From JAITVB01 sp031553805 (GTDB lineage: Bacteria > Bacteroidota > Bacteroidia > Bacteroidales > Rikenellaceae): a stretch of DNA of 64,000 nucleotides. Both the position numbers and the translations under genes were made by a program. The DNA lies in the NCBI GenBank assembly GCA_031553805.1, contig JAVBLC010000001.1, forward strand, positions 186,001 to 250,000, read 5' to 3'. The notes under the pieces were generated by a model that made no database searches, was not told the DNA's origin, and saw only the letters and a list, made by a program, of their open reading frames with translations. Position 1 is the stretch's first letter; each line of letters opens with the position of its first letter. This document shows positions 8,056 through 16,857 of this stretch, one piece after another.

Positions 8056-9377
8056 TGGAACAAAAAGGCGTATTTGACCGCGCATTGGTCGAAAAAGCGG
8101 TAGCCGAACTGGGCATCACCAGCCTGGAACACGCCACGATCGGCCAGGTGGTGTTGCTGGCGATGAAACTCGAAGCGTGGACGGGCATCCCTTTCATCCG
8201 GATGGACCAGGGCGTCCCCGGCCTGCCGCCGTGCAGTGTGGGGATCGAAGCCGAAAAGGGCGCCCTCGATACAGGCATCGCCGCGATCTATCCCGCCGCC
8301 GAAGGCGTTCCGGCGTTGAAGACCGAGGCTTCACGATTCATCAAAGCATTCCTGAACGTCGAGGTTTCGCCTGCGGCGTGCATCCCGGTGACGGGTTCGG
8401 TGTGCGGTTCGTTCGGGGCGTTCATCGCTTGCAACCAGATCGACCCGGCCAAAGACACCGTGCTCTTTGTCGACCCCGGTTTCCCCATTCAAAAATCGCA
8501 ACTGGCGATGCTCGGAATGAAATACGCCTCGTTCGACATCCACGACCACCGCGGCCCGGCCCTGCGGCAGCGTTTGGAGGATTTTCTTGAAAAGGGAAAC
8601 ATTTCGACGATTATCTATTCCAACCCCAACAACCCGGCGTGGATCTGCCTGACCGAAACCGAACTGCAGATCATCGGCGAACTGGCCACGAAATACGGCG
8701 TGATCGTCCTCGAAGACCTGGCCTATTTCGGCATGGATTTTAGAGAGGACCTCGGCCATCCGTGGGAGCCGCCCTATCCGGCTACCGTGGCGCGCTATAC
8801 GGATAATTATATCCTCATGTTTTCCGGCTCAAAAATCTTCAGCTATGCCGGACAGCGCATCGCCGTGACCGCTGTTTCCGACAAGCTTTTCGATAGTACG
8901 TATCAACCGCTGGCCGAGCGCTACGGCAATTCTGGAAAATTTGGAAGCACGCTGACCAACGCGATTTACTACATGATCACCTCGGGGTCGACCCACTCGA
9001 CCCAATTCGGCCTGGCGGCGATGATGCGCGCGGCGACCGACGGCGAGATCAATTTCGTCGAAGAGACCCGCGAATATGCCCGCCGTGCCGCCCGGATGAA
9101 AAAAATCTTTACCGATAACGGTTTTCATATAGTTTATGACAAAGACGAAAAACGGCCGATCAGCGACGGCTTTTTCTTCACCGTGGGCTACGGCCGGATG
9201 TCGAGCGCCGAGTTGATGCGCGAGTTGGTCTACTACGGCATCAGCTCGATCGCGCTCACCACCACCGGCAGCGAGCAGCCGGGCATCCGCGCCTGCTGCT
9301 CGCGAATGACCGAGCCGATGTATGCCGTGCTCGAACAGCGCCTGGCATTGTTCAGTGCCAACCACAAACAACATTGA
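8055..9377 (+). CDS. PLP-dependent class I/II aminotransferase
   Basis: The 440-residue fold-type I aminotransferase shows SNPNNPAW (189-196), LEDLAYFG (D221, Y224 pocket residues), SGSK with the Schiff-base Lys260, and R268 in GQRIA. It is longer at the N-terminus (about 50 extra residues) than typical aspartate aminotransferases. Its place between iorB and the phenylacetate-CoA ligase suggests it interconverts aromatic amino acids and the aryl-2-oxoacids used by IorAB; substrate choice is inferred from context. The ATG shares one base with the iorB stop. Confidence 0.88.
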   Translation: MEQKGVFDRALVEKAVAELGITSLEHATIGQVVLLAMKLEAWTGIPFIRMDQGVPGLPPCSVGIEAEKGALDTGIAAIYPAAEGVPALKTEASRFIKAFLNVEVSPAACIPVTGSVCGSFGAFIACNQIDPAKDTVLFVDPGFPIQKSQLAMLGMKYASFDIHDHRGPALRQRLEDFLEKGNISTIIYSNPNNPAWICLTETELQIIGELATKYGVIVLEDLAYFGMDFREDLGHPWEPPYPATVARYTDNYILMFSGSKIFSYAGQRIAVTAVSDKLFDSTYQPLAERYGNSGKFGSTLTNAIYYMITSGSTHSTQFGLAAMMRAATDGEINFVEETREYARRAARMKKIFTDNGFHIVYDKDEKRPISDGFFFTVGYGRMSSAELMRELVYYGISSIALTTTGSEQPGIRACCSRMTEPMYAVLEQRLALFSANHKQH

Positions 9378-10006
9378 TCGTGAAAGACATAGCAAAAAGA
9401 TCCGGAAAATACCTGCGGGAACTTTCTGTAGTCGTGGTCGGCATCGTGATCACCTTCGGCCTCAACGGCTGGATCGGCCACCGGAGTGAACAAAAAGAAG
9501 CCGAACGTTACCTGCAAATGGTAAAAACCGAACTGGAAGAAAACCTGGGCATCGTGCAGGAACAGTTCGTATTCTACGGAGAGACCCGCGATTTCGCAAA
9601 ATATCTGTTGTCAGCAGGCGATCAGAAGCAACTGCAGGCCGATAGCGTAGCCAAATACGAAAGCCTGATGAGGACATTGAAAATAATGACTTATGAAGCG
9701 AGCGCCTTCGAAGCCCTGAAGTCGTCGGGGGCGATGCGGCTAATCAAGGACGAGGAACTGTTGAAATCGATCATCGATTGTTACACTCTGCTGGAACGCG
9801 CCAAAAGCATCGGCGACAGCGAAATGAGCCGGAAAGAGACCGAAATGCGCGACATCGTCCGGGAATATGGAGTAGCCGAAGAGATCTTCGAGTTGAAGAA
9901 ACCGGAATACAAACCTTTGTTCCATTATTTTTCTTCCTACTCCGCCCCTGAGGGGAGCTTTTGGGATTGTGCCGAACAAATTGAGAAAACATTAGCTTTA
10001 TTTTAA
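9374..10006 (+). CDS. Single-pass membrane protein of unknown function in the ior operon
   Basis: The 210-residue product has one N-terminal membrane helix (about residues 17-37, VVVVGIVITFGLNGWIG) followed by a mostly helical, charged domain. TTG 9374 overlaps the preceding stop as TTGA; GTG 9380 is an alternative. The arrangement (short basic start, one helix, EAERYLQMVKTELEENL) resembles the DUF6090-type proteins of Bacteroidetes, but I am not certain of the family. No catalytic motif was seen. Its location inside an otherwise metabolic operon is unexplained. Confidence 0.65.
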   Translation: MIVKDIAKRSGKYLRELSVVVVGIVITFGLNGWIGHRSEQKEAERYLQMVKTELEENLGIVQEQFVFYGETRDFAKYLLSAGDQKQLQADSVAKYESLMRTLKIMTYEASAFEALKSSGAMRLIKDEELLKSIIDCYTLLERAKSIGDSEMSRKETEMRDIVREYGVAEEIFELKKPEYKPLFHYFSSYSAPEGSFWDCAEQIEKTLALF

Positions 10007-10024
10007 GATCGAAAATTTCGAAAG

Positions 10025-11326
10025 ATGATCTGGAACGAAACAGCGGAATGCCGCTCGCGCGAAGAGATGCGCCGCCTGCAGGGCGAACGCCTGCGCGAAA
10101 CCGTCGAGCGCGTCTACCACAACACCCCTTTCTACCGCCGCAAGATGCAGGAAATGGGGCTGATGCCGAGCGACATCGAAACCATTGACGATATCGTCAA
10201 ATTGCCTTTTACGACCAAGCAGGATTTGCGCGACAACTATCCTTACGGACTTTTTGCCGTGCCGATGTCGGAAATCATCCGCCTGCACGCCTCGTCCGGC
10301 ACGACGGGCAACCCGACCGTGGTGGGCTACACCCGCCGCGACCTGTCGGTATGGAGCGAGATGATCGCCCGCTGCCTGAGCGCCTACGGGGCCACGCGCG
10401 ACGATATTTTTCATGTGGCCTACGGCTATGGGTTGTTTACCGGCGGCCTGGGGCTGCACTACGGCGTGGAAACGCTGGGTGGAACGGTGATCCCGGCTTC
10501 GAGCGGCAACACATCGAAACAGATCCAGCTTTTACGGGACTTTGGTGCTACCGCTATCGCATGTACGCCCTCTTACGCCCTCTACCTGGGCGAGGCGATC
10601 GCGGCGGCTGGCGTTTCGATGAAAGATATAAAGTTGCGCATCGGCATCTTCGGCGCCGAACCGTGGACCGAGAATATGCGGAAAGAGATCGAGGCCAAGC
10701 TCGGGATCAAAGCCTACAACATCTACGGCCTGAGCGAGATCATGGGCCCCGGTGTGTCGCACGAGTGCGAGTGCCAATGCGGGTCGCACATCATCGAAGA
10801 CCACTTTTTCGCCGAGATCGTCGATCCCGATTCGTTGCAGCAACAACCTTACGGCACGACGGGCGAACTGGTCTTCACCACGCTGACCAAAGAGGGCCTG
10901 CCGCTGTTGCGTTACCGCACGAAAGACCTTTGTTCGCTCGACGAATCGCCCTGTGCCTGCGGCCGCACCACAGCCCGGATGAGCCGCATCATCGGCCGCA
11001 GCGACGATATGCTGATCATCCGCGGGGTCAATGTCTTCCCGTCGCAGATCGAAAGCGTGATCCTCGAGATCGAAGAGTGCGAACCCCACTACCTGCTGGT
11101 GGTCAACCGGGTGAACAACCTCGACACGCTCGAGGTGCAGATCGAGGTGCGCGAGGACTTTTTCTCGGATGAGCTGAGCAAGATGCTCGACCTGCGGAAG
11201 AAGATCGGCCACCGCATCCAAAGCGTGCTGGGTATCGCGGCCGACGTGAAACTGGTCGAACCGCGCTCGATCCCCCGCAGCGAAGGAAAAGCGAAACGTG
11301 TTATCGATAACCGAAAATTCGAATAA
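10025..11326 (+). CDS. paaK: Phenylacetate-CoA ligase
   Basis: The 433-residue adenylate-forming enzyme has the P-loop SSGTTGNPTV (90-99), YGLSEIMGPGV (adenine/A5 region), YRTKDL and the C-terminal GRSDDMLIIRGVNVFPSQIE with a terminal AMP-binding_C2 domain. It joins phenylacetate or other arylacetates to CoA, giving AMP and PPi. A Cys-rich insert (ECECQCGSH, CACGRT) as in other anaerobic PaaK proteins may bind zinc. In this operon it may either activate arylacetates for IorAB-driven reductive carboxylation to aromatic amino acids or work in the fermentative direction. Start ATG 10025 lies 18 bases after the previous gene. Confidence 0.93.
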   Translation: MIWNETAECRSREEMRRLQGERLRETVERVYHNTPFYRRKMQEMGLMPSDIETIDDIVKLPFTTKQDLRDNYPYGLFAVPMSEIIRLHASSGTTGNPTVVGYTRRDLSVWSEMIARCLSAYGATRDDIFHVAYGYGLFTGGLGLHYGVETLGGTVIPASSGNTSKQIQLLRDFGATAIACTPSYALYLGEAIAAAGVSMKDIKLRIGIFGAEPWTENMRKEIEAKLGIKAYNIYGLSEIMGPGVSHECECQCGSHIIEDHFFAEIVDPDSLQQQPYGTTGELVFTTLTKEGLPLLRYRTKDLCSLDESPCACGRTTARMSRIIGRSDDMLIIRGVNVFPSQIESVILEIEECEPHYLLVVNRVNNLDTLEVQIEVREDFFSDELSKMLDLRKKIGHRIQSVLGIAADVKLVEPRSIPRSEGKAKRVIDNRKFE

Positions 11327-11341
11327 AAATCCCCTTGCCTT

Positions 11342-11737
11342 ATGATTGCCAAACAGTTGTCTGTATTTCTGGAAAACAAGACGGGCCGGATCAACGAAGT
11401 GACCCGCATCCTGGGTGCCGCCGGGATCAACATGACGGCCTTCAGCATCGCCGAAACGGCCGATTTCGGCATCCTGCGGGTGATTGTGTCGGATGTCGAC
11501 AAGGCCGTAGCCGTGCTGCGCGAGAACCGCTACACGGTAAAGTTGACCGATGTAGTGTGCCTCGACTGCCCGAATGTGCCGGGCGCCCTTTCGGGGGTGT
11601 TGGAACACCTGGCCGAGGAGAATGTCTTTATCGAGTATATGTATGCTTTTTCGCGGGGTGAGATCGCGAGTGTGGTGATCCGTCCGACGGACATCGCGCG
11701 GTGCGTTGCCATCCTCGAAAAGTATCACCTCGGGTAA
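11342..11737 (+). CDS. Tandem ACT-domain protein
   Basis: The 131-residue protein consists of two ACT domains (about 3-66 and 70-130). Each has the beta-alpha-beta-beta-alpha-beta pattern and the ligand-binding Gly region (NKTGRINEVTRIL; NVPGALSGVLEHL). Such stand-alone ACT proteins commonly follow paaK in anaerobes and are thought to sense aromatic amino acids or related ligands. It starts 15 bases after paaK and ends the operon. No enzyme domain is present, so a regulatory or accessory role is inferred. Confidence 0.85.
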   Translation: MIAKQLSVFLENKTGRINEVTRILGAAGINMTAFSIAETADFGILRVIVSDVDKAVAVLRENRYTVKLTDVVCLDCPNVPGALSGVLEHLAEENVFIEYMYAFSRGEIASVVIRPTDIARCVAILEKYHLG

Positions 11738-11953
11738 GGTACCTCCCCCGACGCGTTCCCGCACAGGGAGATTTTTCAAAATAAAATCAATCCCCCAAAA
11801 ACGAAGCTTTGGCTTCGCCAGGGACCACCTCGTTGCGGTTTCAGAGAAACCTCCTATGTTGAACTTGTTCGCTGCTTACTTGCTCAAGTAAGTTCCCGCC
11901 TTTTGGACGGGCCATGACCTCAGTCGCGGCCCGTTTTATAAAAAAGGTGCCGG
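11738..11953 (+). repeat. Diverged copy of the composite palindromic repeat, between convergent genes
   Basis: Between the ACT gene and dusB (convergent) lies a degenerate copy of the dispersed element. CCCCC followed by GAAGCTTTGGCTTCG (hairpin; 11800-11816) and the ACCACCTCGTTGCGG block match the 39149 copy, and CCCGTTTTATAAAAAAGG is a decayed form of the 18-bp palindrome. Orientation is the same as in all other copies. No gene was seen. Confidence 0.6.
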
Positions 11954-12937
11954 TTAGAGGCTGCCCCACCGCTCGGCGATCCCGTCTATTGTTTGGTGCA
12001 GTTCAGCCGGGTCGTTGAGGGTGACTAATTTCATGCGGGTTTCTTTGAAATCGGGCAACCCTTTGAAATAGGCGCTCAGGTGGCGGCGCATCTCGAGAAC
12101 ACCTACTTTCGGACCTTTGAATTCGATGGATTTGTCGAGGTGGAGTTTGGCCAGGGCAATGCGCTCAATCACTGACGGCGGGGGCGGGATAACGCCCGTT
12201 TCGAGATAGGTCCTGATTTCACGGAAAATCCAGGGGCGGCCGTAAGTCGCCCTGCCGATCATGATACCGTCGACACCCCAGCGGTCGAAGGCCTCTCGGG
12301 CGCTTTCGGGCGAGTCGATGTCGCCGTTGCCGATGATGGGGATCTTTATGGCGGGGTTGTTTTTGACGGCTCCGATGAGGGTCCAGTCGGCTTCGCCTTT
12401 GTAAAGTTGGCAACGGGTACGGCCGTGGATGGTGAGGGCGGTGATACCCACGTCCTGCAGGCGCAGGGCGATCTCCTCGATATTTTTTGAATCCTGGTCC
12501 CAGCCCAGACGGGTTTTGACAGTGACGGGCAGTTTGACAGCTTCGACGATGCGGCGGGTCATTTCGACCATCAGCGGCACGTCGCGCATCATGCCCGAGC
12601 CGGCACCACGGTTGGCGATCTTTTTGACCGGGCAACCGAAGTTGATGTCGATCAGGTCGGGGCGTGCGGCTTCGGCGCGGCGGGCGGCCTCGACCATCGG
12701 CTCGACCAGGTGGCCGTAGAGCTGGATGCCGACCGGGCGCTCATAATCGTAAATGCGCAACTTGGCCATCGACTTGGCGGCGTCACGGATCAGCCCGTCC
12801 GAAGAGATGAACTCGGAGTAGACGACGTCGGCCCCGTATTGCTTGCAGATATAACGGAACGAGGGGTCGGTCACATCTTCCATCGGGGCGAGGAAGAGAG
12901 GTTGGTCGGGGAGTTCGATGTGGGCGATTCTTACCAC
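11954..12937 (-). CDS. dusB: tRNA-dihydrouridine synthase
   Basis: The 327-residue FMN enzyme reduces uridine in the tRNA D-loop. Visible are LAPMEDVTD (16-24, FMN site), DINFGCPVKK (97-106) with catalytic Cys102, GRTRCQLYKG and GNGDI followed by GVDGIMIGRA. It is a TIM barrel with a C-terminal helical RNA-binding part. The start is GTG 12937, inside the end of ung: the ung stop codon TAA lies within GTGGTAA, so the two genes overlap by seven bases and are coupled. Whether this is DusB exactly or another Dus class is less certain than the enzyme family. Confidence 0.92.
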   Translation of the reverse strand: MVRIAHIELPDQPLFLAPMEDVTDPSFRYICKQYGADVVYSEFISSDGLIRDAAKSMAKLRIYDYERPVGIQLYGHLVEPMVEAARRAEAARPDLIDINFGCPVKKIANRGAGSGMMRDVPLMVEMTRRIVEAVKLPVTVKTRLGWDQDSKNIEEIALRLQDVGITALTIHGRTRCQLYKGEADWTLIGAVKNNPAIKIPIIGNGDIDSPESAREAFDRWGVDGIMIGRATYGRPWIFREIRTYLETGVIPPPPSVIERIALAKLHLDKSIEFKGPKVGVLEMRRHLSAYFKGLPDFKETRMKLVTLNDPAELHQTIDGIAERWGSL

Positions 12938-13593
12938 GCGATGGGTGTTTTACCGGTCGAAACCAGGTATTCGTTGGTTTTCAAAAAGTGGTCGCACCCG
13001 AAAAAGCCGCGGTAGGCCGACAGGGGCGAGGGGTGGACGGTTTTCAGGATGCAGTTGTGCACAGGGTCGACAGCGGCCGCCTTGCGCTGGGCGTAAGAGC
13101 CCCACAGCAGGTAAACGATACCTTGTTTTTCACGGGCAATGGCGTTGACCACGGCGTCGGTAAACGTTTCCCAGCCGCGTCCCTGGTGCGAGGCGGCTTG
13201 CCCGGCGCGGACGGTGAGCACGGCGTTGAGCAGCAGCACCCCTTGGCGCGCCCAGCGGTTCAGGTCGCCATCCGTCGGGATCGGTTGGCCGGTTTCCTGT
13301 TTGATTTCTGAAAAAATATTCTGCAACGACGGCGGGAAAGGCACGCCCGGACCGACCGAGAAGCAAAGGCCGTTGGCCTGTCCCGGGCCGTGATAAGGGT
13401 CTTGCCCGATAATAACGACTTTCAACGCATCGAACGGGCAGGCGTCGAACGCCGCAAAGATTTTTTTCCCCGGGGGGTAAACAGTTCCCCCGGCATACTC
13501 TTCATGCACGAACTTGACGAGTTCGGTGAAATAAGATTTTTCGAATTCGGGCGCCAGACGGGATTTCCAGCTTTCGGCGATTTTTACGTCCAT
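12931..13593 (-). CDS. ung: Uracil-DNA glycosylase (family 1)
   Basis: The 220-residue repair enzyme removes uracil from DNA. The water-activating motif GQDPYHG is at 63-69 (Asp65) and the uracil/DNA loop HPSPLSAYRGFFG lies near 185. ATG 13593 is chosen because the family starts about 60 residues before GQDPYHG; the upstream frame to 13659 adds non-conserved residues. A TATCTTTG box (13621-13614 on the - strand) supports transcription just upstream. The gene overlaps dusB by seven bases. Confidence 0.94.
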   Translation of the reverse strand: MDVKIAESWKSRLAPEFEKSYFTELVKFVHEEYAGGTVYPPGKKIFAAFDACPFDALKVVIIGQDPYHGPGQANGLCFSVGPGVPFPPSLQNIFSEIKQETGQPIPTDGDLNRWARQGVLLLNAVLTVRAGQAASHQGRGWETFTDAVVNAIAREKQGIVYLLWGSYAQRKAAAVDPVHNCILKTVHPSPLSAYRGFFGCDHFLKTNEYLVSTGKTPIAW

Positions 13594-13674
13594 ATCCTTG
13601 TGCGTTTCGGGAACAAAGATAGAGATTTTCGGAATTATATCATGGTATTGCCGGCCCATCTCATGCTGAGTCGC

Positions 13675-13800
13675 ATATGCCTCGCATGTCAGCGCAAAGT
13701 TCGAGTTAAAATTTTCTGATCTGCCTGACTCGCCTGTTGCTTAGGCGACGACCTCGGTTGGGATCGTGCTTTACAAAAAGCGGCAGTACCCGCGTACGAC
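13675..13800 (+). repeat. Short relic of the composite palindromic repeat
   Basis: The stretch begins GTCAGCGCAAAGT, a terminus shared with the right end of the copy at 30280-30537, then GAGTTAAAATTTTCT as in the copy at 58793. It continues with ACCTCGGTTGGGATCGTG and CTTTACAAAAAGCGGCAGT, a decayed 18-bp palindrome. It has the same orientation as all other copies and lies between ung (upstream side) and the SGNH gene (3' side). No gene was seen. Confidence 0.65.
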
Positions 13801-15336
13801 CTAGTCGCAGTAGTAGTATTGGTATCTTTTGTGGGCGGCGTCGAGGGAGAGGAAGAGTTCCTGGGCTATTTTGCGTCCGCCGGCGTAGTTGATGTGGGTG
13901 TAATCTTTGTTGGCGAGCGGGGGGCTTGCCTGGACGAATTTGCGCATACCGTTGCGTCCGCCCATGGCCTGGAAGGTGTTCCAGAAAGCGATGCCGGTTT
14001 CGCGGGCGATTTCGCGTTGGGTTTCGACCATGGCCAGGATGCCGGGGGGGGTGACCATTTCACCGCCGCGGTTGACGTTGCGGTCGCCGATCGAAAAGAG
14101 CAGGAAACTCGTTTCGGGCATTCGCGAGCGGAGGTAGTTGATCACCGACACCATGCGGCGTTGGTAGGTGGTGAAATTGGTGCGGTCGGGTTCGGCGCTG
14201 TTGAGGCCGTACTGGAGGATCACCAGGTCGTATTTCATCAGGTCGTTGAGTTCGACCAGGCGCTCGGGGTCGGTCCGCAGCAAGTTGAATCCGGTGGAGC
14301 TGCGCAACGAGTAGTTGTCGACGTAGACCCCCTTGTTGTCATCGAAGAAAAAGCCGTAGCCGGTGAATTTATCGGCGTGGTCGATGGTCAGCCCGACCGA
14401 CGAGATCTTGTCGTTGTCGACGGTGAGCAATTGCAGCCCCGATTTTGGGGCGAGGTCGTATTTCCGGGCCCCGGCACGATTGACTTCGAGCGAAACGGCC
14501 GAGTTGCCCTGGTTGAGGCACAGCAACGACGCCTTGGCGCTGGTTTGGGCGTGGGACTTGGCGGGCGTGGTGTGGAAAGAGAACGACGCGCCGTCGGTGG
14601 GGGTGAAATATTGTCCGCCGAAGAGCAGGCGGGTAGTGTCGATCCCGCGGGAAGTCAGAACGGAACTGACGGCCCAGTTGCGTGTTTCGACGGCAAAGGT
14701 GCTTTGGTAGCGGACGATCGGCGAAAGCGGCACGAAGCCCACGCCGTTGCCACCGTGGATCGACTGGAGCATTTCGCGCAGGTCGCAGGTGAGGATATCG
14801 GCTTCGATGAACGAGTCGCCGATGAAGGCGATCCGCACCGGACGCCCGATCTCATTGACTTGCGACAGGGCGGCGAAGAAGTGGTTCATCGCCGAGCTGT
14901 CGGACGTGTAATCCTCGATCTGTATCACCTTGGAATCGATCGTCGGGGCGGGGCCTTTGTACCACAGCAGGCGCTCGGAGTGCGACATTGAACCGGGAAT
15001 GTTTTCGATCGCCGCCAGCAGCGTGTCGAGCCGGCGCGGCCCGATCGAGTCGGGTTTCCGCATCACGGAATAGGGAATGATCGGGGTGATGGTATCTCTC
15101 GGGTTGTCGGAAATGAGCGGCGAGAGCAGTTCGGGGGTCTCTACTTTTTCAGGCGCTTTCACCGCCTCGGCGTATTCCGGAAAATCGTCCGGGTCGCGTT
15201 GCTGGATGTCCGAGAAAAGATTGACCTTCTTGAATACCCCGTCGGCCGGCTGCCACGCTGAAACAAACAGCAGCAGGACGATGGTCATCGCCAGCAACTG
15301 GATCGTATCGACTATGTAGTTTTCGCTCGGTTTCAT
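13801..15336 (-). CDS. Membrane-anchored SGNH/GDSL hydrolase
   Basis: The 511-residue protein has an N-terminal membrane anchor (about 11-27) and a periplasmic SGNH hydrolase domain: IGDSF with nucleophile Ser175 (block I), LQYGLNSA (block III) and DYTHINYAGG at 478-487 with the Asp-His pair (block V). Proteins of this architecture in Bacteroidales are thought to be polysaccharide or peptidoglycan O-acetylesterases, often beside MBOAT acyltransferases; no MBOAT gene is in this window. ATG 15336 is preferred to 15387 since it starts the anchor directly. A TATCTTTG box lies at 15369-15362 on the - strand. Confidence 0.82.
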   Translation of the reverse strand: MKPSENYIVDTIQLLAMTIVLLLFVSAWQPADGVFKKVNLFSDIQQRDPDDFPEYAEAVKAPEKVETPELLSPLISDNPRDTITPIIPYSVMRKPDSIGPRRLDTLLAAIENIPGSMSHSERLLWYKGPAPTIDSKVIQIEDYTSDSSAMNHFFAALSQVNEIGRPVRIAFIGDSFIEADILTCDLREMLQSIHGGNGVGFVPLSPIVRYQSTFAVETRNWAVSSVLTSRGIDTTRLLFGGQYFTPTDGASFSFHTTPAKSHAQTSAKASLLCLNQGNSAVSLEVNRAGARKYDLAPKSGLQLLTVDNDKISSVGLTIDHADKFTGYGFFFDDNKGVYVDNYSLRSSTGFNLLRTDPERLVELNDLMKYDLVILQYGLNSAEPDRTNFTTYQRRMVSVINYLRSRMPETSFLLFSIGDRNVNRGGEMVTPPGILAMVETQREIARETGIAFWNTFQAMGGRNGMRKFVQASPPLANKDYTHINYAGGRKIAQELFLSLDAAHKRYQYYYCD

Positions 15337-15482
15337 AACTATTCCACGGGAAATCGGTCGACAAAGATAATAATTCCCCCAATACAACAGCCCGAGGGAG
15401 ACGAAATTTTTCCCGTACGCGCCGTTTACCGGAGCTTTTTTCGGACTTGGGCGTGTTTTTAGTGTGTTTTCTGCCGAAAAAC

Positions 15483-15803
15483 CTATGCTTCGCCGCCTGC
15501 GACGGGGAATGAAAACGGGGCCGGGGCGGCCATCGGGCCGATGATGCGGATTTCGCCGAACATCGCCTCGTATTTCCCGATGTTGTCCTGCAACGAGAGG
15601 AGCAGGCGCTTGGCGTGCTCGGGGGTGAGAATGACGCGGCTCTTGACCTGGGCCTTGGGAATCCCGGGCAGCAGCCGCACGAAGTCGAGCACGAACTCCG
15701 ACGAGGAGTGCGAAATGATCGCCATGTTCGAGTAAACGCCTTCGGCCACAGCCTCGGTCAGCTCGATATTTATTTCATTGGGTTTTTGATCGTCCTTTTC
15801 CAT
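15483..15803 (-). CDS. DUF3467 family protein
   Basis: The small 106-residue protein begins MEKDDQKPNEINIEL and matches the DUF3467 pattern: EGVYSNMAIISHSSSEFVLDFVRLLPG followed by VKSRVILTPEHAKRLL and a helical end. The family is widespread in Bacteroidetes and its biochemical role is not established. ATG 15803 is chosen because the family starts at the MEK...NIEL segment; the frame to 15929 is upstream sequence. A TATCTTTG box (15862-15855, - strand) is suitably placed. Confidence 0.85.
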   Translation of the reverse strand: MEKDDQKPNEINIELTEAVAEGVYSNMAIISHSSSEFVLDFVRLLPGIPKAQVKSRVILTPEHAKRLLLSLQDNIGKYEAMFGEIRIIGPMAAPAPFSFPVAGGEA

Positions 15804-16014
15804 AATTTTTCGACATAAGGTTTTTGTACTTCCCGCCGGAAGCGGGGATAGCGGCAAAGATATCAAATTTCGTGCAGGGATAAGGATTTTGGCGCAGAAT
15901 TTTTCACAATTTCCGAGGAACCCGTCCAAGGCGACACAAAACGAAAATGCTGAAAAATCTCAGAAAATTTCATAGCTTTGTTTTCGATTCATCCGTCTAA
16001 AACCCGAAAAACCA

Positions 16015-16806
16015 ATGAAAAAGATCCTCTTTGCCCTGATCGTGGCCGGTGTGTCGGCCTCCGCGTGGGCCCAGGCGCCGAAGACCGACGGTGCGAGCGC
16101 CGACATCGCCGCCTGCGTGTCGGTGATGACCGACGACAACGTTGAGGCCACCGGCGCCGGCTGGCAATACTGGTTCATCCCTAAGGGCGCGGCCGACACG
16201 TTGACCGTCAAGATGTCGCGCGTGTGGAAGGTGCCCTATTCGCACACCCCCCACCAGCACAACGAGGACGAAGCGTTCTACGTGGCCCAGGGCCCGCTCG
16301 TTTTCCACCTCAACGGCGAGGAACGCACGCTGCAGACGGGTGATTTTTTCTACGCCCCGAGCGGATCGAGCCACAATATCCGCCGTCCGGGCGAAGAGCC
16401 GATCCAATACTTGGTGATGAAACGCGAAACGGTCGAAAAGCTCGACAAACCCTATCCTTTCAAGGAAAATTACACGATCGACGACTGCATCAACCCGTTC
16501 GACGAAATGGGCCTCGTCGCCAACGGGCCGGCTAAAGCCTTTTGGTATTTGACCAAGGACGACACGAAAAGCCTCAACGTAAAACTTTCGATCGTCGCCC
16601 CCGACGTGCCGCGTACCCACGCCGCCCACAGCCACCCCGAGCAGGAAGTCTTTTTCATCTTGGAGGGACAGGCCGAAGTGGAGATGAACGGTAAAACTGT
16701 CGTGCTGGGCCCCAACTCGTCGTTCTACTGCCCGCCCGGCTCGCAGCACGGCATCCGCCGCGTGAGCGACACCACCCTCAAGTACCTGGTCATCAAAACC
16801 GAATAG
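16015..16806 (+). CDS. Secreted bicupin protein
   Basis: The 263-residue product has a type I signal peptide (MKKILFALIVAGVSASAWAQ) and two cupin barrels. The first has HTPHQHNEDEAFYV with GDFFYAPSGSSHNI; the second has HSHPEQEVFFILEG with SSFYCPPGSQHGI, giving two sets of His/Glu metal ligands. A periplasmic metal-dependent binding or isomerase-type role is possible; the substrate is unknown. A TAGCTTTG box at 15973-15980 is a likely -7 element. The next gene follows after about 50 bases. Confidence 0.85.
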   Translation: MKKILFALIVAGVSASAWAQAPKTDGASADIAACVSVMTDDNVEATGAGWQYWFIPKGAADTLTVKMSRVWKVPYSHTPHQHNEDEAFYVAQGPLVFHLNGEERTLQTGDFFYAPSGSSHNIRRPGEEPIQYLVMKRETVEKLDKPYPFKENYTIDDCINPFDEMGLVANGPAKAFWYLTKDDTKSLNVKLSIVAPDVPRTHAAHSHPEQEVFFILEGQAEVEMNGKTVVLGPNSSFYCPPGSQHGIRRVSDTTLKYLVIKTE

Positions 16807-16857
16807 TCCGAATTTTGAAAAATTCGCCCGTCGCGGTTCTGGCCGGGCGGGCGAAAA

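Noticed and set aside
13819..14991. 390-residue + strand open frame opposite the SGNH gene
   Set aside because: Val/Gly/Asp-rich shadow of the real - strand gene, typical of antisense frames in high-GC DNA; the SGNH motifs are on the - strand.
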